Shown: positions 25,770 to 35,508 of the stretch, piece by piece
How the letters are laid out: each line of letters starts with the position of its first letter
Position numbering within the stretch: position 1 is the first letter of the stretch
Assembly (NCBI GenBank): GCA_944325525.1
Contig: CALVAK010000002.1
Location: 62,001-126,000, forward strand
Direction of reading: 5' to 3'
DNA from: Candidatus Gastranaerophilales bacterium
Lineage (GTDB): Bacteria; Cyanobacteriota; Vampirovibrionia; Gastranaerophilales; Gastranaerophilaceae
DNA length: 64,000 bases
The notes under the pieces: generated by a model
The model's database searches: none
The model's input: only the letters and a program-made list of their open reading frames with translations
What the model was told of the DNA's origin: nothing
Made by a program: the position numbers and the translations under genes

Positions 25770-27263
25770 TTGCAACATAATTCTTATATGAGGATTATTA
25801 TTGTTGCTATATTATTATTAATATTTTTAAATCCTGCTTATGCTGATATTACTGATTATATCGATAATATAACCAGATGCTGCGAAAATGATTCATATAA
25901 AACTTTTTCTCAGGTATTAAAAGGTAATACAAGTATTTCAGATGTAGAAAAGCAAATTATTATTGACAGAGAAATTTCACAGGAATTAAAAACAAATTTT
26001 GTTTATATGGATCTAGAAAAGTGCATTAAAACCGCACTAGGAGAAAATTTTGATATACGTATTGAGAAAGAAAACCGAAATGAAGCATACTGGCTGAATA
26101 AAAATTCACAATTTCAATTATTGCCTGATGTTTACTATAATTTTGATATTAGAAATCTTGAAGGTCAATATCTTGTGGGAGGAATTGTAGCAACAACAAC
26201 TCATGAAGTGCCTATGCAAAGTCTTCTTGTTGTAGAGTGGTCTACAATAAATCAAGGAAAATATTTCTTTCAAAATGCAATGACAAGAAATGCCCTAAAA
26301 TCACAGCGTGCCAATTTAGAATTTACACGTGAAGAAATAATACTGAAAACTGTTCTTGCTTATTATGATACATTGCAGAAGAAGATGGAAATTGAAGTTC
26401 AAAAAGTAAATCTTTATGACAGATTAGAGCAATTAAAATATACAAAAGCAAGATTTGAATCAGGGCTTGGTACTTTATATGATGTAAAAAGAGCAGAAGC
26501 TGAACTTGCGGGGGCAAAACAGGATTATGATGAAACGTTAAATCTGTTAAGATTGAATCAGGCAGCCCTTGCAAATGTTATGGGTGTAGATATTCTTGAT
26601 GCAATTTATCCTTTTGAAGTTGCTGTTGATAGAAGGGAATTAATTAATCCTCAATGTGATATTGAATCACTATATTCTCAAGCACTTGAATCAAGAGAAG
26701 ATATAAGGGCAAAAAAAGCTGAAATACAGGTATATCGTGCACAAAGAAGTATGAATTATACAGATATAATACCTTCTGTAACTTTATCTTATCAGAATGG
26801 TCTTGTTGGAACAAAAAGAAGAGGTATGTCTGCTCACAATAGTATTACACTTGATATTCGTGCATATCTTGGTAAAAATATGCTGCTTGGAACTATTACA
26901 CAAATTAAAGCAGATTCTGCGGTAGTAAAAGCAAAAAAATTGGAACTTACAAATTTAAAAAGAAAGATTAAAGAAAATATTTTGAATGCTTATTATGATT
27001 CTGATAATGCATTAAAAAAAATTGCTGCATCGAAAGAAGAAGTCGAAGCTGCAGATTTAAGTCTTGAACTGTCACTCGCAAATATGAAAGCCGGCGAAGC
27101 TACTTTTATTGATGTTATTGCCTCTCAAAATCTGAAAGTCAGAGCAAATATAAATTTAATTACAAATATGATAGAATACAATAAAGCACAATCTCAGCTT
27201 CTGTTTGAAATAGGGTTGATTAGTACAAAAAATGTTTTAAAAGATTACAGGTCTATGTATTAA
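25770..27263 (+). CDS. TolC-family outer membrane efflux protein
   Basis: The roughly 497-residue protein has a signal peptide (hydrophobic IIIVAILLLIFLNP, cleavage near AYA-D) and two TolC-type repeats with long coiled-coil helices, for example the LAYYDTLQKKMEIEVQKVNL stretch near 191-210, RFESGLGTLYDVKRAEAELA, and the matching second-half NMKAGEATFIDVIASQ. Such proteins form trimeric channels for export by ABC or RND pumps. The start is uncertain: a TTG at 25770 follows CTAGGAG by 12 bases, while an ATG at 25788 begins just before the signal peptide core. No adaptor protein is adjacent. Confidence 0.88.
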   Translation: MQHNSYMRIIIVAILLLIFLNPAYADITDYIDNITRCCENDSYKTFSQVLKGNTSISDVEKQIIIDREISQELKTNFVYMDLEKCIKTALGENFDIRIEKENRNEAYWLNKNSQFQLLPDVYYNFDIRNLEGQYLVGGIVATTTHEVPMQSLLVVEWSTINQGKYFFQNAMTRNALKSQRANLEFTREEIILKTVLAYYDTLQKKMEIEVQKVNLYDRLEQLKYTKARFESGLGTLYDVKRAEAELAGAKQDYDETLNLLRLNQAALANVMGVDILDAIYPFEVAVDRRELINPQCDIESLYSQALESREDIRAKKAEIQVYRAQRSMNYTDIIPSVTLSYQNGLVGTKRRGMSAHNSITLDIRAYLGKNMLLGTITQIKADSAVVKAKKLELTNLKRKIKENILNAYYDSDNALKKIAASKEEVEAADLSLELSLANMKAGEATFIDVIASQNLKVRANINLITNMIEYNKAQSQLLFEIGLISTKNVLKDYRSMY

Positions 27264-27311
27264 TGCTTAAAATTTTTTCATACGGGAATTTTATTAGCAG
27301 GAAGGAAAGAG

Positions 27312-28403
27312 ATGCGATTATTTAATAAAATTTTTAACAAATTAAATTTTGCTTTAGGGAAAAAGTCCGGTATGGAAGCTGAAATATATGAGCAGCCTGA
27401 AATTATTTCAAAAATTATAAATAAATATATTTTGAAAGACGGAAATATAAATATTAATATACCGGATAATGTAAATAAAATTGCTATAATAGCAAGTGGT
27501 TCTTCATATCATAGTGCTACTATTATTGCAAACTATTTAAGAAATAATGTTAAATGTGATGCCCAATCATACTATGCGAGTGAATTTTCACTTATTCATA
27601 ATCCAAAAATTGATTCGGAGACATTATATATTTTTGTTTCTCAATCAGGAGAAACTTCTGATACTAATAAAGCACTTGATATGGTCAGAAAATATACTAA
27701 TAAAACTCTTGCTATAACAAATACACAAAACTCAACTCTTTATAATAATGCAAAATATAAATTGTTGACTTATGCAGGAAAAGAAACTGCAATAGCTTCA
27801 ACAAAGTCCATGAGTGCACAGTTATTTTGTATGTTTTTAATTTCTGCTAAGATTATGCAGCAGAGAGAAATGCCTGTTGATACATTAATATACGAGTTAA
27901 AAAATGCAGCAACATATATATTTAATGCATTTAAGTATAGAGAGATTATAAAAATATATTCTAATAAACTTATTAATTACGATAATGCTTCAATATTAGC
28001 ATCAGGCATGTTTTATCCATTAGCAAAAGAAGGTGCATTAAAAATTAAAGAAACTTCTTATATTAACACTACTGCATATCCAACTGGTGAATTTCTTCAC
28101 GGTCATATTGCAATTTTAAATAAAAGATGCGCGGTGATTATCGTCATTAATAATGACAATATTGAATTTACAAAAAATGTTATAAAAAATATTGAAGAAA
28201 ATTATAAATCTGATTTGTTGATAATATCTGCCGTTCCTTATTCACAAAGAGATAATAATATTGTAATTAGTGCAAATACAGGCTTTGAAATTGATTTTGT
28301 ATTTACAACACTTGTTGTTTTTCAACTTCTTGCACTTGAAGCGGCTATAAAACTTTCAAGAGATGTGGATCATCCTGAAGGACTAACAAAAGTTGTTAAA
28401 TAA
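27312..28403 (+). CDS. GlmS-like sugar phosphate isomerase (double SIS) without glutaminase domain
   Basis: The 363-residue protein matches only the isomerase half of glucosamine-6-phosphate synthase. The EIYEQP lead-in (24-29), SGSSYHSA (62-69), SQSGETSDT (110-118), STKSMSAQ (163-170), KEGALKIKETSYI with Glu247, GEFLHGH with His263, and the C-terminal DHPEGLTK with Lys360 correspond to the phosphate-binding and catalytic residues of GlmS. The N-terminal Cys-nucleophile glutaminase is missing, replaced by about 20 residues. It might use free ammonia, deaminate, or act on another amino sugar phosphate. AGGAAGG precedes the ATG. It follows tolC by about 50 bases. Confidence 0.85.
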   Translation: MRLFNKIFNKLNFALGKKSGMEAEIYEQPEIISKIINKYILKDGNININIPDNVNKIAIIASGSSYHSATIIANYLRNNVKCDAQSYYASEFSLIHNPKIDSETLYIFVSQSGETSDTNKALDMVRKYTNKTLAITNTQNSTLYNNAKYKLLTYAGKETAIASTKSMSAQLFCMFLISAKIMQQREMPVDTLIYELKNAATYIFNAFKYREIIKIYSNKLINYDNASILASGMFYPLAKEGALKIKETSYINTTAYPTGEFLHGHIAILNKRCAVIIVINNDNIEFTKNVIKNIEENYKSDLLIISAVPYSQRDNNIVISANTGFEIDFVFTTLVVFQLLALEAAIKLSRDVDHPEGLTKVVK

Positions 28404-28459
28404 AATTAATATTTTACAATTTTAAAGCAAAAAAAATATTTACATGTTTAACTATAAAT

Positions 28460-29953
28460 ATGTTTATTTCTTTATTAAATTTCAATAATAACTTTAAAGT
28501 TGTAAATAATAATTCCGGGGTCTCAAGTTATCACTACAGATATAATCTTCCGTGTGATACAGTTTCTTTTTCAGGCCGTGCAAAATTAATCGGTGCAAAT
28601 ATGTCAGATGCACCGTCAGAGATAAACTGTAGAAAAGCAAGAGAATATTCAGAACCTGCAAGGATATACTTAGAGAGTGTTTTAAATAAATATGTAGGAC
28701 CTTATGTCGCTGATCCAGTTTCAAAAAAATCAAGTGATTATCCTGTTGAAGTAATAACTTCAAGAAAGAAAAAAAGCGGCAGTATTAGAGAAAAAGTTGT
28801 TTCAAAGTATTCCAAGATATATCAGGAAGAATCAGACCAGTTTGCATCTCAGGTTTTTGATGAAATGATTCAATATTTCAAATTAAAAAAAGGGGTGGAT
28901 AAAGAGACAGTTGTTAAAACAATTAATTCTGTTATAGATCCTGTAGTTGGGCAGAAAAAATTGCCGCCATATAAAAACTGTCCGTTTTATCTTTCAGAAA
29001 TAATGGATTTATTGTTTGAATATAATATTTTCGATGTGGAATCTGTTAATCAGGATGAATTAGGGAAAATATATTTAGAAATATTAGAATCATTAGAAGA
29101 CAGCGATCCGGATAATAGTTTAGACGATTTGAGCTATGTTGATCCGACAAATATAAATGGCATAAAACATTATTCAAGGGATATAGTTGGTGCAAGAATT
29201 ATCATGAGAGATGGAAGTCCTAATGATACATCGAAAGTTATTGATGCTCTAAAAGATGCCGTTAAAGATGGTGTATTAAAAATAACATCGATTGAAAATA
29301 ACGTACCAGATTCTGAAAGATTGCCTGAAAATGCACAAATTTCTGACTATATATATGCTACAGATGCTCAGCTTCGTTCTCTTGCTAAAGATGCCGGTGC
29401 GAAATTAATAAAAAACAAATCAAAAACAGGATATCTGGCAATACATATAAACGTTGATTTATCAAGCGACTTATTAAGAGGTGCAAATCCGAATTTTGAT
29501 GGTTATTCAGGTGAGATACAAATAATAGGTGCGGACGTTGAGCGATTAAAAGATATCGAAGATTTATGTTATAAGTTGAAGGATAATAAAAACGCAATCC
29601 ATGTTGCTTATAAACCGTTTAAAGACCATTTTCTTAAGTATTATAATGAATCAACAAAAGATGCTTTTGATGATTATACATATGCACTATATTTGTCGCA
29701 GCGTTCAATTCCTCCGGGGCACAGAAAAACCGCTGCTTTTTTGTCACTGAAGGATTTGGGTTTTGATAAAAAATTGCCGCCTGAACTTGATTTTAACCTG
29801 CTAAGAAAAATAAAAACTGAATGTGATAATACATTTAATGAAATGGAAGAACAGTCTGCATCTTTAAAATCAGTTAAGTCGTCTATTAATACTGAAAAAC
29901 TAAATAGTGATATAAAAACGGCAAAATACCTTATTTCAGCTTCATTAAAATAA
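28460..29953 (+). CDS. RelA/SpoT-fold nucleotidyltransferase-like protein, lineage-specific
   Basis: This 497-residue protein is not a textbook family member, but its middle shows the landmarks of (p)ppGpp synthetases in order: a basic RKKKSGSIREK segment (102-112), DIVGARII (241-248; Asp241 at the metal-ligand position), KTGYLAIH (322-329; Tyr325 at the guanine-stacking position) and GEIQI (351-355; Glu352 at the second catalytic position). No HD hydrolase or TGS/ACT regulatory domain is seen. The N-terminus carries TVSFSGR (34-40), a motif shared with other unusual proteins here. It could be an alarmone synthetase, an RNA/tRNA pyrophosphorylating toxin or an inactive relative. Start codon lacks a clear Shine-Dalgarno. 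Confidence 0.6.
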   Translation: MFISLLNFNNNFKVVNNNSGVSSYHYRYNLPCDTVSFSGRAKLIGANMSDAPSEINCRKAREYSEPARIYLESVLNKYVGPYVADPVSKKSSDYPVEVITSRKKKSGSIREKVVSKYSKIYQEESDQFASQVFDEMIQYFKLKKGVDKETVVKTINSVIDPVVGQKKLPPYKNCPFYLSEIMDLLFEYNIFDVESVNQDELGKIYLEILESLEDSDPDNSLDDLSYVDPTNINGIKHYSRDIVGARIIMRDGSPNDTSKVIDALKDAVKDGVLKITSIENNVPDSERLPENAQISDYIYATDAQLRSLAKDAGAKLIKNKSKTGYLAIHINVDLSSDLLRGANPNFDGYSGEIQIIGADVERLKDIEDLCYKLKDNKNAIHVAYKPFKDHFLKYYNESTKDAFDDYTYALYLSQRSIPPGHRKTAAFLSLKDLGFDKKLPPELDFNLLRKIKTECDNTFNEMEEQSASLKSVKSSINTEKLNSDIKTAKYLISASLK

Positions 29954-29954
29954 G

Positions 29955-30392
29955 TTACATATAGTTCTGCATTGTTTTATTCATAAACCGTGACAATACG
30001 GGAATGTAGAATATTCTTCCCATAAATATTCCTGCAATAATATATCCGAGAAGAATTGTTAATATAAGCTGAAAAAACGTAAAAGATAATCCTGATGAAA
30101 GTCTTATAATTTTAAATGATATAACATAATAAATTATTGCCGCAACAAAATCCAAAAAAGGAATTCTTGCAAAAATTTCAAGAATGATATCTACAATAAG
30201 TTTTATAGCAACACAAAAAATTGAAATTATCATTGATTGTACAATGTTATACATAAGGAAAAATTTAAGCTTTTTTTTGTTAAAATAAGCTATCATTAAC
30301 CATATTAGACCTGCAAGCCCCATAGTAATATATGTTAAAACGGATATAATTTTTTCTATTAAATAAATTTTAGATGAAGAACTATGCTGCAT
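29955..30392 (-). CDS. Small integral membrane protein, 145 residues
   Basis: Four hydrophobic segments are visible (about 12-36, 42-70, 78-98 and 105-128), with a short polar N-terminus. No family motif is recognised. The start overlaps the end of the TPR gene by 11 bases, implying co-translation, and the stop is 2 bases from the convergent RelA-like gene. Confidence 0.6.
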   Translation of the reverse strand: MQHSSSSKIYLIEKIISVLTYITMGLAGLIWLMIAYFNKKKLKFFLMYNIVQSMIISIFCVAIKLIVDIILEIFARIPFLDFVAAIIYYVISFKIIRLSSGLSFTFFQLILTILLGYIIAGIFMGRIFYIPVLSRFMNKTMQNYM

Positions 30393-31443
30393 TTTGATTT
30401 TCTTCCCTCGCCATAATAAATTCTTGAACTATTTCTAAATATATTAATTTTAATTCATCATTATCAGGTTCAATATCAATAGCTTGTTTATAGTATGAAA
30501 TAGCAGAACGTAAATCTTTTAACATAACATAAGCATTTCCTGATAAAATATATGCATTTATATCAGCAGGTTTCAGTTCAATAGCTTTTTTATACGAATT
30601 AACCGCATCATCATATTTTTGAATTGAAGAATATATATTACCTAAAAGAATGTATGCATTGGCTAAATTCGGATTAATTTGTATTGCTTTTTCATATATT
30701 TCAATTGCCATATCAATTTTTGATTGTTCATATAGAGAAATTCCATAGCATATATAAGCTTGATAATAAGTTGAGTCTATTTTTAATAGCTTTTCAAATA
30801 AAGCATTTGATTCTAAATACTTATTTGCTGCGGAGTATGCATTTGCACAGTATAAAATGTATTTTAAGTTATCAGGCATCATATCGGAAGCAATTTGAAA
30901 AAGTCTTGATGCTTCATTATATACACCTTTTTTCATATATACAAGAGCTAAATTAGTGTAATTTTCAGGAAGTGAACTATTTAAACTTAATGCCTTTTCA
31001 TAATATCTTATAGCTTCATCATAATTTTTGTGATCCTGATATAACATAGCAATTGCAGAATAAACAAGATAATTATTTTTATCAATATTTAAAGCTTTAA
31101 TATAATTGGCCATAGCTTGTTTGAATTCGCCTAATTCTGCATATGCATTACCGAGATTATAGTATACTGAAAAATTTTTTAACTCCAATCCGGTTGCTCT
31201 TGTATACAGATTAATCGCTTTTATATAATCTGCTTTATAATAATAAATATTTGCCAGATTTGTTAATGCCAAAAAATTAGTCGGTTGAAAATTCAATAAG
31301 CTTTCATAAACATTAATAGCAAGGTCATTATTGCCTTCTTTCAGGTATATATTTGCAAGTTGTAAATAGTTATCCGAATTATTCGGATTATCTACAATTT
31401 TTTTAATCAAATCTTCTATTGTCTTTAGTTCGTTATTATTCAT
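30382..31443 (-). CDS. Tetratricopeptide repeat protein
   Basis: The roughly 353-residue protein consists of about ten consecutive 34-residue TPR units from about residue 20 to the end, each with the A-N/G-Y-x(5)-A-I-x-x-Y/Y-x-K-A pattern (for example YYNLGNAYAELGEFKQAMANY). No signal peptide or membrane helix is present, so it is probably a cytoplasmic scaffold. The frame is open upstream to 31479, but that part is the end of the porin gene and a promoter; the ATG at 31441-31443 is chosen. Confidence 0.85.
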   Translation of the reverse strand: MNNNELKTIEDLIKKIVDNPNNSDNYLQLANIYLKEGNNDLAINVYESLLNFQPTNFLALTNLANIYYYKADYIKAINLYTRATGLELKNFSVYYNLGNAYAELGEFKQAMANYIKALNIDKNNYLVYSAIAMLYQDHKNYDEAIRYYEKALSLNSSLPENYTNLALVYMKKGVYNEASRLFQIASDMMPDNLKYILYCANAYSAANKYLESNALFEKLLKIDSTYYQAYICYGISLYEQSKIDMAIEIYEKAIQINPNLANAYILLGNIYSSIQKYDDAVNSYKKAIELKPADINAYILSGNAYVMLKDLRSAISYYKQAIDIEPDNDELKLIYLEIVQEFIMAREENQNAA

Positions 31444-31450
31444 AACAATT

Positions 31451-31479
31451 ATTATACTAAATAAAGAACCTGGTAGCAA
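31451..31479 (-). promoter_or_regulatory. Promoter of a probably leaderless TPR gene
   Basis: On the minus strand TTGCTA (31474-31479), a 17-base spacer and a perfect TATAAT (31451-31456) end 7 bases before the ATG at 31443. It overlaps the last codons of the porin gene. No Shine-Dalgarno is present. Confidence 0.65.
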
Positions 31480-32578
31480 ATAAAATCATATTGGAATCGC
31501 TAGTATTATCGCAATCACGTCTGACATAATTTAGCATTAGTTTCATATTTTTAAACGGTTTGTATGTAATTCCTGCAGTATATTCTTTTATACGGTTTCC
31601 GGTATAATTTTTGTCGTAATTAAAAAAGTCATATCTTGTTACAAGAGTAATTTTTGGATGTATGTCATACGACAATTCCGAATAAAACCCGTCTGCTTTG
31701 TTTTGAGATTCAACAAGTGCATTATACCCATCTGCATTTGCATATTCGATTTTAAAGTGCACTTTGTCGTAATTGTAACCGGCAAAGAGCGAGTACATAT
31801 TATAGCTGATGTTATTTTGACCGATATTGTAACCGGCACCGAGAACTACATTGTTTAATACTTCTGATTCAAAACCAGCAAGAGGTTTTAATGATATATG
31901 TCCTGTAAAATCAACACCATTTCCGAAATGTTTCATGTACCTTGTACTATCGTATACACCTATATCATAATCAAGATATTTGTATTTGCCGGTATTTCTG
32001 ATACCCATGGATCTCACATTACCGAGTGTTCTACCGATTTGTGAACGCATAACGGTATCTAATTCAAGAAGCCCGAGACTTCCATCAATAGTAGAGGGCA
32101 GCCTTTTTGCTTGTCCAAAAGTTATTGTCTGATTTTCTGTAATCTTATGTGAAACATAGATTTGAGAAATTCTCTGTGTAAACCAGTTCGAGTGTCCGGG
32201 AATGTGTCTTGTAAAATTTATATTAAAAACTGCTTTTGATTTATTATCATTAAAATTAATAATTACAGTAGGTTCTACATTTTCAAAATCGTGTTTAAAA
32301 TATTGTTGTGTGTGAGGTGAGTATAAGTAATTTAATTGTCCTGAATAGAAAAAATCAGCTTTTATTGAATTGATTTTCGAATTTTCAAATTCAATCCCCT
32401 TTTCACTAAATAATTTAAAAACTGGATTTATATCACGATTATCTTCAACATTGCCGTAATATATATCAGAAAGTCTATTTAAGTTTAAACTTTCTTTTTC
32501 AAGAACTACTTCTTCAATAGCAGAAGCAGGCATACAAAATAAAAATAATATCAATACTGGAATTTTGAAAAATTTCAC
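31457..32578 (-). CDS. Outer membrane beta-barrel protein, porin-like
   Basis: The 373-residue protein has a signal peptide (KIPVLILFLFCMPASA) and then alternating amphipathic strands typical of a 16-18-stranded barrel, ending in the C-terminal aromatic RFFI expected of outer-membrane proteins recognised by BAM. Mid-protein features such as ITFGQAKRLPSTIDG and GMRNTGKY-like segments resemble phosphate-selective or carbohydrate porins, but assignment to a named family is not certain. It follows the UDP-sugar decarboxylase gene by 14 bases. Confidence 0.7.
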   Translation of the reverse strand: MKFFKIPVLILFLFCMPASAIEEVVLEKESLNLNRLSDIYYGNVEDNRDINPVFKLFSEKGIEFENSKINSIKADFFYSGQLNYLYSPHTQQYFKHDFENVEPTVIINFNDNKSKAVFNINFTRHIPGHSNWFTQRISQIYVSHKITENQTITFGQAKRLPSTIDGSLGLLELDTVMRSQIGRTLGNVRSMGIRNTGKYKYLDYDIGVYDSTRYMKHFGNGVDFTGHISLKPLAGFESEVLNNVVLGAGYNIGQNNISYNMYSLFAGYNYDKVHFKIEYANADGYNALVESQNKADGFYSELSYDIHPKITLVTRYDFFNYDKNYTGNRIKEYTAGITYKPFKNMKLMLNYVRRDCDNTSDSNMILFATRFFI

Positions 32579-32592
32579 TATAAAGAAATACC

Positions 32593-33537
32593 TTATTTAG
32601 ATTTTTTCAATAAATTGTCAAAGTATCCAATTGTAAGCAAAAGACCATCTTTAACAGCAGTGGAAGGAGTCCAATTTAGTTCTTTCTTAGCAAGAGAAAT
32701 ATCAGGTTCTCTTTGTATCGGATCATCCTGAGGAAGTTGTTTAAATATAATATCTGACTTAGAATTAGTCAGGTCAATGATAAGTTTTGCAAAATCCAGG
32801 ATAGTGTATTCTTCAGGATTGCCAAGGTTAACAGGTCCTATAAAGTTATTTTTATTATTCATTAACTTGATTAAACCATCTGTTAAATCTGAAACATAAC
32901 AGAACGACCTTGTTTGTGAACCGTCGCCATATACTGTTATAGGTTCATTTTTTAATGCCTGAACAATAAAGTTAGAAACGACCCTGCCATCATTAAGTGC
33001 CATTCTGGGTCCGTATGTATTAAAGATTCTTGCAATTCTTATTTTTAAATTATGCTGCCTATAGTAATCCATCATTAGCGTTTCAGCACATCTTTTTCCT
33101 TCGTCATAACAGCTTCTTATGCCTATAGGATTGACGTTTCCCCAGTATTCTTCTACTTGAGGATGTACTTTTGGATTACCGTATATTTCACTTGTACTTG
33201 CTTGTAAAATAGATGCATTACATCTTTTTGCAAGTCCCAGCATGTTTATAGTCCCTATTACACAAGTTTTTATTGTTTTTATCGGATTATATTGATAATG
33301 TATTGGAGACGCAGGGCAAGCAAGATTATATATTTCGTCAACTTCTGCCAAATATTCTTTTATTACGTCGTGTCTTACAAGTTCAAATTTTTTATTTCCA
33401 ATAAGGTGTCTGATATTATCTTTTGACCCTGTGAAAAAATTATCAAGACAAATGATGTCATTTCCGTCATTAAGTAATTTTTCTGCAAGGTGTGAACCAA
33501 TAAACCCGGCACCGCCTGTAATTAAAATTCTTTTCAT
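32593..33537 (-). CDS. UDP-glucuronate decarboxylase (UDP-xylose synthase) family
   Basis: The 314-residue short-chain dehydrogenase has the NAD-binding GGAGFIGSH (8-16), the catalytic Thr/Ser-Glu region STSEIYG (114-120) and Tyr144/Lys148 in the SCYDEGKR motif that marks UDP-xylose synthases. It would convert UDP-glucuronate to UDP-xylose for a surface glycan. The stop/start junction with the upstream ABC exporter overlaps by one base. Together with MsbA-like export this suggests an envelope polysaccharide or lipid role. Confidence 0.9.
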   Translation of the reverse strand: MKRILITGGAGFIGSHLAEKLLNDGNDIICLDNFFTGSKDNIRHLIGNKKFELVRHDVIKEYLAEVDEIYNLACPASPIHYQYNPIKTIKTCVIGTINMLGLAKRCNASILQASTSEIYGNPKVHPQVEEYWGNVNPIGIRSCYDEGKRCAETLMMDYYRQHNLKIRIARIFNTYGPRMALNDGRVVSNFIVQALKNEPITVYGDGSQTRSFCYVSDLTDGLIKLMNNKNNFIGPVNLGNPEEYTILDFAKLIIDLTNSKSDIIFKQLPQDDPIQREPDISLAKKELNWTPSTAVKDGLLLTIGYFDNLLKKSK

Positions 33538-35351
33538 TATATTATTGCTTCCTCTTTATTCTTAAATTGCATCTCGTAGAGATGTTTATAATGCCCTTCT
33601 TCAATTTTTAATAATTCTTCGTGCGTACCAAGTTCAACAAGCATTCCATCGTTAATTACCGCTATTCTGTCAGCATTCTTTATTGTAGATAATCTGTGTG
33701 CAATAACAAATACAGTTTTATTTTGCATTAAGTTATCTAATGCTTTTTGCACAATAGCTTCAGATTCATTGTCTAAAGCAGAAGTAGCTTCATCTAATAT
33801 TACAATCGGTGTGTTTCTAATCATTGCTCTTGCAATTGCTACTCTTTGTCTTTGTCCGCCGGATAGAGTCAGTCCTCTTTCACCAAGCATTGTGTCAATT
33901 CCGTCCGGCAATGATGAAATTACTTCTTCAAGATGAGAAGACATTATTGCAGTATTCAGTTCTTCAGCTGTAGCTTCGGGTTTTGCGAGCATTATATTTT
34001 CTTTTATTGTTCCGGTAAAAAGAAAATTATCTTGAAAGACTATTGAAATGTTATTTCTAAGCTTACTTAGTTCAAAATTACGTATATCAATTCCGTCAAA
34101 ACATATTGAACCGGATGTAACATCATAAAATCGAGGCAATAAACTAACTAGAGTTGACTTTCCACCTCCGGAATTTCCAACTATTGCAATTGTTTCACCT
34201 TTATTTACTTTTAAGTTTATATTCTTTAATACAGGTTGATTTTGTACATATTCAAACGAGACGTCATTAAAAGTAATATTAGATTTGAGCTCTTGCATAG
34301 GAACAGTTGTTTCTTTGTCTTTAATTAAAGGGATATAATCAAACAGTTCGAATACTCTGCCCATTGCAACAAAAATATTCTGTATAGTTGTCATTGTATT
34401 ACCGAGAGTTTTAACGGGTTTATAAAGCAATAAAAGTGAGGTTACAAAAGAAGCAAAAGATCCTGCTGACATTTGACCGGTATATATTAGTTTTGTTCCA
34501 TAATAAAGAACAAAAGCAATACCGAAGGATGCAATTAAATACATTAATGGCGACATCCATCCTACTCTTTTTGTAAGAGATATTGAAACATCAAAACTTT
34601 TATTGATACTTTTTATAAAATTTTCTTCCTGTCTCTTTTGCAAATTGTATGATGTAACAACTTTATTTCCGGAATATGTTTCATTCATGGTGGTCATTAT
34701 ATCGCCGGTGATTACTGTATTTTTATTTGATACTGATTTAATTTTTTTTCTTATGAGAAAAACAGGGAAAAAAGCTAACGTAAGCACGATAACACCAACA
34801 AGAGCCAATTTCCAGGAACTATAGAGCATAACAGCAATTAATGAAGCAGCACCGAATAAGCTTATAATAAATGTTTTAATTTGCTCCACGACGCCTTTTG
34901 ATGCGGCATCCGGGTCTGCTAAATACCGGTTTATAATTAAACCTGATGAATTTTCATCAAAAAAAGATGTATCCATGTACACGAGTCTTGCGAACAAATC
35001 GATTTTAACTGCATTCGTTATTTTTAAACTTGTCCAATCTGTAAAATAAGAATTTAAATATCTTAAAACCCCCTGAAAAGCTGCAAAAAATATAACAGCA
35101 AAAGGCATTAATATTGCAAGTAGTGAATATGAAAATTCATATCCAAAAAGTACAAGATTTTGTTTACCTATAACATAATCCATATACGGTTTAAGTGCGA
35201 AAGACACAACACCGTCTAATAATCCCACCGGTATTGCGATTAAAAATCCTAAAATAACCCTACCCATTACAGGCTTTATATACGGGAAAATACGTTTTAA
35301 CAGCCATCCGTATTTAAATGAAGTCAAAGCTTGTGAATCTTTTAATTTCAT
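33537..35351 (-). CDS. ABC transporter, MsbA/lipid exporter type
   Basis: The 604-residue half-transporter has six N-terminal transmembrane helices (about 20-310) and a C-terminal ATPase with Walker [10 protein letters not shown], the LSGGQRQR signature, Walker [12 protein letters not shown] and the H-loop AHRLST. The order and length match MsbA and related lipid or peptide exporters that work as homodimers. The substrate cannot be told. It is followed, with a one-base overlap, by the UDP-xylose synthase-like gene, which hints at glycolipid or polysaccharide precursor export. Confidence 0.9.
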   Translation of the reverse strand: MKLKDSQALTSFKYGWLLKRIFPYIKPVMGRVILGFLIAIPVGLLDGVVSFALKPYMDYVIGKQNLVLFGYEFSYSLLAILMPFAVIFFAAFQGVLRYLNSYFTDWTSLKITNAVKIDLFARLVYMDTSFFDENSSGLIINRYLADPDAASKGVVEQIKTFIISLFGAASLIAVMLYSSWKLALVGVIVLTLAFFPVFLIRKKIKSVSNKNTVITGDIMTTMNETYSGNKVVTSYNLQKRQEENFIKSINKSFDVSISLTKRVGWMSPLMYLIASFGIAFVLYYGTKLIYTGQMSAGSFASFVTSLLLLYKPVKTLGNTMTTIQNIFVAMGRVFELFDYIPLIKDKETTVPMQELKSNITFNDVSFEYVQNQPVLKNINLKVNKGETIAIVGNSGGGKSTLVSLLPRFYDVTSGSICFDGIDIRNFELSKLRNNISIVFQDNFLFTGTIKENIMLAKPEATAEELNTAIMSSHLEEVISSLPDGIDTMLGERGLTLSGGQRQRVAIARAMIRNTPIVILDEATSALDNESEAIVQKALDNLMQNKTVFVIAHRLSTIKNADRIAVINDGMLVELGTHEELLKIEEGHYKHLYEMQFKNKEEAII

Positions 35352-35508
35352 AGTTACCTTTTATTTTAATAATTTACATGTATATTTTATTATGAATATC
35401 TTTCTTCTCAAAGTTAATATGTAAATTTTTTTTTACAATTTCTTTCTAAATAGCACAATGTTTTAATTTCATCTGTTAGTATTATTGTGTGTTTAAGTGG
35501 AGTGTAAA

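Noticed and set aside
27264..27311. glmS ribozyme or riboswitch ahead of the GlmS-like gene
   Set aside because: The gap of 48 bases is too short and holds only a Shine-Dalgarno.
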